Shown here in pieces: positions 1 to 7,125 of a DNA stretch of 28,377 nt (positions are counted from its first letter, which is position 1; every line of letters starts with the position of its first letter). The stretch lies in contig CABUHE010000026.1 of the NCBI GenBank assembly GCA_902491375.1, positions 1-28,377 of the forward strand. The letters run 5' to 3'. This DNA comes from an uncultured Prevotella sp. (GTDB lineage: Bacteria > Bacteroidota > Bacteroidia > Bacteroidales > Bacteroidaceae). The position numbers and the translations under genes are program-made. Under the pieces are notes generated by a model, which saw nothing but the letters and a program-made list of their open reading frames with translations, had not been told where the DNA came from and did not search any database.

Positions 1-391
1 TTTTAACAGACGTTCACATTTAAACTATCCCAAAATACCACTACACATTATTATAATAAGAAAATAAATGCAAGAAAATTAAGGCAAAAAGATGAAATAT
101 TACGATAAACTATTACAGAACATAGATTACTCAAAGAAATTATACTAAAATCATGAATTTTGATTGATTAAATCAGTTGTACCGCACGAACTTCTGTTTA
201 TTTTAATGATACGCAAGTACATTATTATGATGTATACAAAAATTATACTTCTCAAAATTCTCAGCATTATTCATCAATATCGTTTATAAAGACGGTATAT
301 TACAGAATAACTGCAAAAAACAGATACAATTAAGCGTAGAGAATTTGACTACACGATACAGATAGCAAGAGGGGACAATTTTTACGGTTTT

Positions 392-457
392 GCAAAAGAT
401 GGCCTTTTACAAAGCAAAAGAGCATGTTTTACGATGCAAAAGACGGTCTTTTAAAAG
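392..457. repeat. 22-nt-periodic intergenic repeat, copy A (3 clear units)
   Basis: Three consecutive 22-base units start at 392, 414 and 436. Each opens with GCAAAAGA and has a CTTTT- or GTTTT-type half near its middle, so each is an imperfect palindrome of the form AAAAGA-NNN-TCTTTT. A degenerate fourth unit may follow at 458-479. The order of unit variants (GGCC core, then GCATG core, then GGTC core) matches the first three units of copy C near 28132, which suggests common descent. Function unknown. Confidence 0.75.
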
Positions 458-570
458 GTAATATGGCACCTCTTGAAATTAGAAAGAATCAGTAATAAAA
501 ACAAGTATGTATCTCACAAACAAAAATCAGACTTTATGCTGAATAAAATTATGATGCTGAAGATACAAAA

Positions 571-602
571 ACGGCCGTCTGCAAAAGAATGCAAACGGCC
601 GT
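571..602 (-). terminator. intrinsic terminator of the class A PBP gene
   Basis: Two ACGGCCGT arms (571-578 and 595-602) pair, and an inner TGCA pairing extends the stem around a six-base loop. Read on the minus strand, the stem is followed by TTTTTG. One internal pair is a G-U wobble only on the minus strand and a mismatch on the plus strand, so use on the minus strand, downstream of the penicillin-binding protein gene, is the better reading. Confidence 0.8.
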
Positions 603-638
603 ATAATGAAAACATATAAAGAAATATTGTTGTTAATA

Positions 639-2939
639 TTATTCAAAGACCTCTTCTATTCCACCAGGGGTATAATCATCAAACTCTGACGAACATGGAT
701 TGAAATCCTCAGGAACATCAAACTTCTCGTTAGGATCGTAACCCAAAGAGCGGTCGGCAAAGACTTTCTTCATATAGTAAGCCCAGATAGGAAGTGCCAT
801 GTTGGCACCCTGTCCCATCCGTGTAGAGTCAAAATGGATGTCGCGATCCTCGCCGCCTACCCAACATCCGCTAACCAAAGAAGGTGTAAAGCCCATGAAC
901 CATGCATCGGCGTTGCGGTTGGTAGTACCTGTTTTTCCACCCATATCACATTCAATTTTGTACTTATACCTCATTCGGCTACCAGTACCACCGTTCATTA
1001 CAGCCCTCAACATCTCAATCATCTTATAAGAGCTTTCCTCACTTATAACCTCGTTCATTCGCGGCTGGAATGTGGCTACGACGTTACCGTCACTATCTTC
1101 GATTTTTGAAACAAACATCGGATAACAGTGTATTCCATGATTTGCAAAGGTCGTATATGCGCTTACCATCTCGCAGACAGACACCTCGTTAGGGCCAAGA
1201 CACAGCACCATTGACGGATAAGCTCCGTAAGTGTTTATACCAAAGTCGTTCAATATCCGCAGGAAATCCTGAGGATTAAGACGACTCATAAGGTAAGCTG
1301 AGACCCAGTTGTTGGACTGAGCAAGTCCCCATTTAAGAGTAACCATCTGTCCGTATCTGGCCCGGCTGCTGTTACGGGGAGTCCAGTTGCCGTATGAACG
1401 CTGTACGTTTGGAGCAACATCGCATGGCGACATACCGTTAGACATACAAAGGGCGTAAAGGAACGGCTTGATGGTAGAACCTACCTGACGACGTCCTTGT
1501 GTAGCCATGTCATAAGTAAAATGAGTGAAATCAACACCGCCCACATACGCCTTGACTGCGCCACTACGCGGATCCATGCTGACAAAGCCCGAACGGAGGA
1601 AAGATTTGATATACCTTATCGAATCCAAAGGTGTCATGACAGTATCAACCGAACCGTGATATGTAAAGACTGACATCTCGACAGGAGTGCGGAAAGCCTT
1701 CTGAATTTCCGCTTCGGTAGCTCCATACTCCTTCATCACACGGTATCTTTCGCTCTGACGTATTGACCTGTTAAGTATGCCTCTTACCTCTGACGCAGTC
1801 AATGCATTGGTGAAAGGAGCATTCGGTTTAGTCCTGTTTTCCTTAGAAAATGCCGGCTGAAGATAATGACCTACATGCTGAAGAACAGCTTCCTCAGCAT
1901 AACGCTGCATACGAGAATCAATAGTCGTGAAGATTTTCAGTCCGTCGGTGTAAACATTATAATGCTCGCCGTTCTTCTTATAGTTCTTGTTGCACCATCC
2001 GTAAAGCGGATCATTAGCCCATGCCGTCGAATCAATAGAATACTGAACACGGTTCCACGAAGGATAATCACTCAATTCCGGCTTCTTAGCCATCATATAC
2101 TGACGCAGGAACTCTCTGAAATATGTAGCTATTCCGTCCTTGTGGTCAATCCTGTGGAAGTTCAGATTCAAAGGTTCGCTTTCAGCCTTGGCAAACTCAT
2201 CATCTGAAATGTAACCGACCTTGTGCATCTGGCTGAGAACGACATTACGGCGTTCTGCACATCTCTCAGGATACCTTACAGGATTAAAATATGAAGGATT
2301 CTTACAAAGACCGATAAGTGTCGCAGCCTCTGTAAGTGTAAGATTCTTCGGATCTTTCTTGAAATATACATCTGAGGCAGTCTTTATACCCACTGCATTA
2401 TGAAGGAAATCAAAATAATTAAGATACATTGTTATGATTTCCTCTTTGGTATAAAAACGTTCAAGTTTTATGGCGATAACCCACTCAATAGGTTTCTGCA
2501 TAAGTCGTTCAACAGTACTCTTGGCCGTTGACGAATACAACTGCTTGGCCAGCTGCTGGGTTATTGTAGAACCACCGCCGGCACTCTTCTGTCCTAATAT
2601 TCCACGTTTGATTATCGCACGGGTCAATGCAATGAAATCAATACCCGAATGTTCGTAAAAACGCTCATCCTCAGTAGCGACAAGGGCCTGGACCAAATAT
2701 GGCGAAAGCCCAGCATAGTCAACATGGACACGGTTCTCTCTGTTCATGTTGTAAGTGCCGAGAATCTTGCCGTCAACAGAATAAACCTGAGATGCATACC
2801 TGCTGATAGGATTCTGCAAGTCAGCAATGTCGGGCATATATCCAACCCAACCGAACCATATAGAAGTAAACGCTATTGCAACAAACACAAAGGAAGCGAA
2901 AAGCAGCCCCCACAATATGCGCACAAATGTTTTTCTCAT
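639..2939 (-). CDS. mrcA: class A penicillin-binding protein (PBP1A type, transglycosylase/transpeptidase)
   Basis: A bifunctional peptidoglycan synthase of 766 residues that polymerises glycan strands from lipid II and cross-links their peptides, anchored in the inner membrane with the enzyme domains in the periplasm. A single N-terminal membrane helix spans about residues 8-32. The GT51 transglycosylase domain carries the catalytic glutamate in EDERFYEH (Glu90 region) and GGSTITQQ at 122-129. The transpeptidase domain has SxxK as STIK (Ser488, Lys491), SxN as SNN (542-544) and KTG at 669-671, so all three active-site motifs are intact. It is transcribed alone, divergent from pyrB, with a TATTTTTG -7 box at 2972-2979 and its own terminator. 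Length and motif order are normal for the family. The symbol follows E. coli usage and is approximate. Confidence 0.95.
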   Translation of the reverse strand: MRKTFVRILWGLLFASFVFVAIAFTSIWFGWVGYMPDIADLQNPISRYASQVYSVDGKILGTYNMNRENRVHVDYAGLSPYLVQALVATEDERFYEHSGIDFIALTRAIIKRGILGQKSAGGGSTITQQLAKQLYSSTAKSTVERLMQKPIEWVIAIKLERFYTKEEIITMYLNYFDFLHNAVGIKTASDVYFKKDPKNLTLTEAATLIGLCKNPSYFNPVRYPERCAERRNVVLSQMHKVGYISDDEFAKAESEPLNLNFHRIDHKDGIATYFREFLRQYMMAKKPELSDYPSWNRVQYSIDSTAWANDPLYGWCNKNYKKNGEHYNVYTDGLKIFTTIDSRMQRYAEEAVLQHVGHYLQPAFSKENRTKPNAPFTNALTASEVRGILNRSIRQSERYRVMKEYGATEAEIQKAFRTPVEMSVFTYHGSVDTVMTPLDSIRYIKSFLRSGFVSMDPRSGAVKAYVGGVDFTHFTYDMATQGRRQVGSTIKPFLYALCMSNGMSPCDVAPNVQRSYGNWTPRNSSRARYGQMVTLKWGLAQSNNWVSAYLMSRLNPQDFLRILNDFGINTYGAYPSMVLCLGPNEVSVCEMVSAYTTFANHGIHCYPMFVSKIEDSDGNVVATFQPRMNEVISEESSYKMIEMLRAVMNGGTGSRMRYKYKIECDMGGKTGTTNRNADAWFMGFTPSLVSGCWVGGEDRDIHFDSTRMGQGANMALPIWAYYMKKVFADRSLGYDPNEKFDVPEDFNPCSSEFDDYTPGGIEEVFE

Positions 2940-2971
2940 CCCTAATTAAATAGATACGAACTAATTAGCTG

Positions 2972-2979
2972 CAAAAATA
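2972..2979 (-). promoter_or_regulatory. -7 promoter box for the class A PBP gene
   Basis: On the minus strand this reads TATTTTTG, matching the Bacteroidota housekeeping -7 consensus TAnnTTTG, 33 bases upstream of the start codon. No good -33 TTTG was found at the usual spacing, so the call rests on the -7 box alone. Confidence 0.5.
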
Positions 2980-3057
2980 CTACTTTTCTTCCGATTTATC
3001 CACCATAAATTAAAAATAATGCTTAACTTAGCAGTCGAATTTGAAATCACTTCAAGA

Positions 3058-4002
3058 ATGGGAAAACATAATTTTGTAACCATTGCCAATTTATCAAAAG
3101 AAGAAATACTTTATCTGATAGAATCGGCACAAGAGTTTGAAAAACATCCGAACAGGGAAATCCTCAAAGGGAAAATCGTTGCAACACTTTTCTTTGAGCC
3201 ATCAACACGCACAAGACTCAGCTTTGAAACAGCAGCTAACAGGCTGGGAGCACGTGTAATAGGCTTCAGCGATGCAAAGGTGACAAGCACAACCAAAGGC
3301 GAGACACTTAAAGATACAATCTTAATGGTGTCAAACTATGCAGACGTCATCGTAATGAGACATTACATCGAAGGTGCCGCACAATATGCCAGCGAAGTAG
3401 CCCCTGTGCCAATAATAAATGCCGGCGACGGTGCCCACCAGCATCCGTCACAGTGTATGCTCGACCTGTACTCAATATACAAGACACAAGGCAGACTCGA
3501 CGACCTCGATATATGTCTTGTAGGCGACCTGAAATACGGACGTACGGTGCACTCGCTTATCATGGCAATGAGACATTTCAACCCTACATTCCACTTCATC
3601 GCGCCACAAGAGCTGGCCATGCCGGAGGAATACAAACTGTACTGCCGCGAACACGGAATAAAATACGTTGAGCATACTGAATTCAATGAAGAAATAATCA
3701 GCAAAGCTGATATTCTTTATATGACACGAGTTCAGAAAGAAAGATTCTCTGACCTGATGGAGTATGAGAAAGTAAAGAACGTGTACATATTAAAGAACGA
3801 TATGCTCAAAAACGCCCGCGAGAACATGAAGATTCTTCATCCGCTGCCACGCGTGAACGAGATTGAATACGAGGTAGACACAAACCCGCACGCATATTAT
3901 ATACAGCAGGCTAAAAACGGACTCTACGCACGTGAAGCAATAATCTGCAACGTTCTGGGCATAACTCTTGACGAAATCAAAAACGATAAAACAATAATCT
4001 AA
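3058..4002 (+). CDS. pyrB: aspartate carbamoyltransferase catalytic chain
   Basis: Condenses carbamoyl phosphate with aspartate to N-carbamoyl-aspartate, the committed step of pyrimidine synthesis in the cytoplasm. The carbamoyl-phosphate site FFEPSTRTRLSFE is intact, as are MRHYIEG, HPSQ and HPLPRVNEI. The reading frame is open back to 3019, but I choose the ATG at 3058 (MGKHNF...), giving 314 residues, because homologues begin their alignable sequence there and the extra 13 residues look unlike any known N-terminus. The stop is 8 bases before pyrI, so the two are an operon encoding the holoenzyme. A stretch TACTTTTC near 2980 is one base off a -7 box and could drive it. Nothing resembling the enteric pyrBI leader-peptide attenuator is seen in the short upstream gap. 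Confidence 0.96.
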   Translation: MGKHNFVTIANLSKEEILYLIESAQEFEKHPNREILKGKIVATLFFEPSTRTRLSFETAANRLGARVIGFSDAKVTSTTKGETLKDTILMVSNYADVIVMRHYIEGAAQYASEVAPVPIINAGDGAHQHPSQCMLDLYSIYKTQGRLDDLDICLVGDLKYGRTVHSLIMAMRHFNPTFHFIAPQELAMPEEYKLYCREHGIKYVEHTEFNEEIISKADILYMTRVQKERFSDLMEYEKVKNVYILKNDMLKNARENMKILHPLPRVNEIEYEVDTNPHAYYIQQAKNGLYAREAIICNVLGITLDEIKNDKTII

Positions 4003-4010
4003 ATAACTGG

Positions 4011-4469
4011 ATGATGAGCAAGAAAGAAAGATTAGTGGCAGCCATTGAAAATGGAACCGTAATCGACCACATTCCGTCTGAAAAGACATACGAGGTAGCC
4101 AACATTCTTGGACTGCAAAACCTGGACACAATCGTAACAATAGGCTACAACTATCTGTCAAAGAAGATAGGACGCAAAGGCATCATTAAGATTGAAAACA
4201 AATTCTTCACAGATGAAGAAATATCAAGATTGTCAGTTGTTGCGCCTAATGTCGTGCTCAACATTATCAGGAACTATGAAGTGGTAGAGAAAAAGACAGT
4301 AGAAACTCCAGATGAACTGAGAGGTATCGTTAAATGCAATAACCCGAAATGCATTACCAACAACGAACCGATGCAGACCATATTCAACGTAATGAACAAG
4401 GAGAAAGGTATCATCAGATGCCGTTACTGCGACAAAGAGCAAGACATTAACGAAGTAGAATTGATTTAA
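4011..4469 (+). CDS. pyrI: aspartate carbamoyltransferase regulatory chain
   Basis: The 152-residue regulatory subunit that joins PyrB trimers and carries the nucleotide effector site (CTP inhibition and ATP activation in enterobacteria; the response here is not visible). The N-terminal nucleotide-binding domain includes the IDHIP motif near residue 20. The C-terminal zinc domain has all four cysteines: CNNPKC and, after a 23-residue gap, CRYC. Two ATG codons lie in tandem at 4011 and 4014; either could be used. It follows pyrB by 8 bases and clearly belongs to the same transcript. Confidence 0.96.
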   Translation: MMSKKERLVAAIENGTVIDHIPSEKTYEVANILGLQNLDTIVTIGYNYLSKKIGRKGIIKIENKFFTDEEISRLSVVAPNVVLNIIRNYEVVEKKTVETPDELRGIVKCNNPKCITNNEPMQTIFNVMNKEKGIIRCRYCDKEQDINEVELI

Positions 4470-4566
4470 GAAACAACATAACTCAGTCTGAATAAAACTT
4501 ATAATCCATAACACGACATTTTAACCCTATTCCCAAGAATATCACATACATTTAAATATTAACACT

Positions 4567-5847
4567 ATGGAGAGAGACCAACTGATTTTCGATCTTATCG
4601 AGAAAGAACATCAAAGGCAATTAAAAGGAATGGAGCTTATCGCTTCTGAAAACTTTGTAAGCGACGAAGTAATGCAGGCTATGGGCTCATGTCTTACTAA
4701 CAAATACGCCGAAGGACTGCCGGGAAAAAGATATTACGGCGGTTGCGGTGTTGTTGACGAGGTTGAAACATTAGCTATAGAACGCGTGAAGAAACTGTTT
4801 GGAGCTGAATTTGCCAACGTACAGCCTCACTCTGGCGCTCAGGCAAACGCTGCTGTACTTCTTACAGTGCTTAATCCGGGCGATACATTCCTCGGACTAA
4901 ACCTTGCACACGGAGGTCACCTGTCACACGGTTCAAGCGTTAATACATCAGGAATACTATACCACGCTATCGGTTACAACCTCAACAAGGAGACCGGACG
5001 CGTTGATTATGACGAAATGGAACAGCTCGCACTTGAGCACAAACCGAAACTCATTATCGGCGGCGGATCTGCATACAGCAGAGAATGGGACTACAAGCGC
5101 ATGCGTGAGATAGCCGATAAAGTAGGAGCAATCCTAATGATTGACATGGCTCACCCGGCTGGACTCATCGCAGCAGGACTGCTCGACAACCCATTGAAAT
5201 ACGCTCACATCGTAACATCAACAACCCATAAGACTCTGCGTGGTCCGCGTGGCGGTATCATCCTTATGGGTAAAGACTTTGAGAATCCATGGGGAAAGAA
5301 GACTCCTAAGGGACAGATCAAGATGATGAGCCAGCTCCTTAACAGCGCTGTATTCCCCGGAACGCAGGGCGGACCGCTGGAGCACGTAATCGCTGCTAAG
5401 GCCGTTGCATTCAACGAGGCACTTCAGCCCGAATTCAAAGAGTGGGCTAAGCAGGTTAAGAAGAATGCCGCTGTACTTGCAGACGAACTTATGAAACGTG
5501 GATTCGACATCGTGAGCGGTGGTACTGACAACCACTCTATGCTTGTTGATTTGCGTCCTAAGTACCCGGATCTGACTGGTAAAGTCGCTGAAAACGCACT
5601 CGTAGCTGCTGACATAACAGTAAACAAGAACATGGTTCCTTACGACTCTAGAAGCGCATTCCAGACTTCAGGTATACGTCTTGGAACTCCTGCCATAACA
5701 ACTCGTGGTGCAAAAGAAGACATGATGGTACTTATCGCTGATTTGATTGAGGAAGTGCTCAACAGTCCTGAAGACGAGAAAGTTATCGCTAAAGTACGCG
5801 AGAAAGTCAACCAGACAATGTCTAAGTATCCTCTCTTCGCATATTAA
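4567..5847 (+). CDS. glyA: serine hydroxymethyltransferase
   Basis: A pyridoxal-phosphate enzyme interconverting serine and glycine with tetrahydrofolate as one-carbon carrier, in the cytoplasm. At 426 residues it is full length. The PLP-binding lysine is in TSTTHKTLRGPRGG (Lys222). LIASENF near the N-terminus, YGGCGVVDEVE, HGGHLSHG and the DMAHPAGL segment with the PLP-contacting aspartate and histidine are all present. It lies 97 bases after pyrI on the same strand and may have its own promoter, though no clear -7 box was found. It is closed by a strong bidirectional terminator at 5867-5907. Codon use resembles that of a highly expressed gene. Confidence 0.97.
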   Translation: MERDQLIFDLIEKEHQRQLKGMELIASENFVSDEVMQAMGSCLTNKYAEGLPGKRYYGGCGVVDEVETLAIERVKKLFGAEFANVQPHSGAQANAAVLLTVLNPGDTFLGLNLAHGGHLSHGSSVNTSGILYHAIGYNLNKETGRVDYDEMEQLALEHKPKLIIGGGSAYSREWDYKRMREIADKVGAILMIDMAHPAGLIAAGLLDNPLKYAHIVTSTTHKTLRGPRGGIILMGKDFENPWGKKTPKGQIKMMSQLLNSAVFPGTQGGPLEHVIAAKAVAFNEALQPEFKEWAKQVKKNAAVLADELMKRGFDIVSGGTDNHSMLVDLRPKYPDLTGKVAENALVAADITVNKNMVPYDSRSAFQTSGIRLGTPAITTRGAKEDMMVLIADLIEEVLNSPEDEKVIAKVREKVNQTMSKYPLFAY

Positions 5848-5866
5848 TGTGAAATAAATAGAAACT

Positions 5867-5907
5867 AAAAAAGGTAGTGTCCGTCATTAATGAACACTAC
5901 CTTTTTT
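5867..5907. terminator. bidirectional terminator between glyA and the ttcA-like gene
   Basis: GGTAGTGT (5873-5880) pairs with ACACTACC (5894-5901) around a 13-base loop. The stem is flanked by six A on the left and six T on the right, so it works as an intrinsic terminator on both strands, as expected between two converging genes. Confidence 0.88.
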
Positions 5908-5925
5908 ATTTAATAAAAAATATTT

Positions 5926-6660
5926 TCATTCTTCTATCAGTTTATTCTCTTTCTCCAAAGCTTTCCATACAGAATAACGTGCCTCGGCATTCATACTCTC
6001 CACTTGGCCGAAAAGCTCTTTCATATCCGAACGATGTGAGTCTGTCTCATAAGGACAAAGTTTCACCTGCTTTCTGAAATCTTTCTGTTCAGAATAACAA
6101 AGCAAATCAGCTTCAGCTTCAAGACAAAGCGGACGTATTATCGTAAGAGGCATCTTACGCATCTTAAGACGTACAGGCATTGTTGAAAAACTACCCTGAA
6201 AAAATACGTTCATCATTGCCGTATGGATTATGTCGTCCATGTGGTGTCCCAAGGCAATCTTATTACACCCCAATGCCTGCGCATTAATGAACAACTGCTT
6301 GCGTCTGTTCCACGAACAAAGAAAGCACGGCGACTTACGGCTATCGGTAGAAGAATCAAAACCGGTAACGACAGAATGGAACCTTACTCCCCTACTCTCT
6401 GAAAACTCCTGCAAATAAGACAGATCTGACTCGTACTTTATGTTTGACATTCTGATATGCAAAGCCTCAACCGAAAACTCAGGTTTGCGTATCTTCATCC
6501 TGTCTGCCAAAAGGTCTAAAAGACATAACGAATCCTTACCTCCAGACAAACCGACGAGTATTCTATCTCCGTCTTCTATCAGATTATATTCATAAATAGC
6601 CTTCTGAAAACGGCTCTTTATTCTCTTCTCCAGTTTCTGTTCATCTGTAAGCAATGGCAT
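5926..6660 (-). CDS. ttcA: TtcA-family tRNA 2-thiocytidine biosynthesis protein
   Basis: An adenine-nucleotide alpha-hydrolase (PP-loop) protein predicted to thiolate cytidine 32 of some tRNAs. The PP-loop SGGKDS is at residues 39-44. A CxxC pair (PCFLC, Cys112 and Cys115) and a later cysteine (Cys202, in KLCPYE) match the three cysteines that hold the iron-sulfur cluster in E. coli TtcA. At 244 residues it is shorter than the roughly 310-residue enterobacterial form, which is common in Bacteroidota. It starts 4 bases after the stop of the DUF486 gene, so they are co-transcribed. Related PP-loop thiolases (TtuA, Ncs6) were considered; the CxxC placement fits TtcA better. Confidence 0.82.
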   Translation of the reverse strand: MPLLTDEQKLEKRIKSRFQKAIYEYNLIEDGDRILVGLSGGKDSLCLLDLLADRMKIRKPEFSVEALHIRMSNIKYESDLSYLQEFSESRGVRFHSVVTGFDSSTDSRKSPCFLCSWNRRKQLFINAQALGCNKIALGHHMDDIIHTAMMNVFFQGSFSTMPVRLKMRKMPLTIIRPLCLEAEADLLCYSEQKDFRKQVKLCPYETDSHRSDMKELFGQVESMNAEARYSVWKALEKENKLIEE

Positions 6661-6664
6661 AGGC

Positions 6665-7033
6665 TTACTTCATAAAGACCAGATAAACCGCACAGATTAT
6701 GAGAAGGAACGCAAGGATGTGATTCCAATGCAAGCTTTGTCCCTGAAAAAGGATGTTTATTATTACAGCAAACACACCCAGACTGATACATTCCTGAATC
6801 ACCTTCAACTGTATCAGAGAGAATGGACCGCCATTGCCCTGAAAACCGATACGGTTTGCAGGCACCTGACAGCAGTATTCAAAAAAAGCTATTCCCCATG
6901 AAAATGCAATGACACCTATAATCGGCCATTTTGCCGAAATACCTGAAGCTTGCAACTTTAAGTGTCCATACCAAGCAAGAGTCATGAAAATGTTGCTCAG
7001 AATAAGTAAGATGATTGTGTATAATCCGTTCAT
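6665..7033 (-). CDS. DMT-family small membrane protein (DUF486)
   Basis: A 122-residue inner-membrane protein with four predicted helices (about 4-24, 35-54, 78-97 and 103-121). The sequence around FFEYCCQVPANRIG and FSLIQLKVIQE is characteristic of DUF486, a branch of the drug/metabolite transporter superfamily. Its substrate is not known. It sits 92 bases after the Nfn-like gene and 4 bases before the ttcA-like gene on the same strand. No independent promoter was recognised in the gap upstream, which holds only a weak hairpin (GCAGACA 7071-7077 with TGTCTGC 7105-7111). Confidence 0.85.
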   Translation of the reverse strand: MNGLYTIILLILSNIFMTLAWYGHLKLQASGISAKWPIIGVIAFSWGIAFFEYCCQVPANRIGFQGNGGPFSLIQLKVIQECISLGVFAVIINILFQGQSLHWNHILAFLLIICAVYLVFMK

Positions 7034-7125
7034 TTTATTTTAAGTTATTAAATTTACAGACAATAAATGAGCAGACAAGCTGCAAGGAGTCTGTCCAACA
7101 TGCCTGTCTGCCTATATGTGTCAAA

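Larger units (their letters stand above)
1..638. other. gene-free AT-rich left flank
   Basis: No open reading frame of convincing length or composition is seen on either strand here. The stretch is strongly AT-rich in its first 380 bases. It holds one copy of the 22-nt-periodic repeat (from 392) and, close to the penicillin-binding protein gene, that gene's terminator hairpin (571-602). What lies left of base 1 is unknown, so part of this could be a promoter or leader region of a gene outside the window. Confidence 0.6.

Noticed and set aside
7071..7111. Terminator after the Nfn-like gene
   Set aside because: GCAGACA/TGTCTGC pair across a 27-base loop with no following T-run on the minus strand; read-through into the DUF486 gene is more likely.
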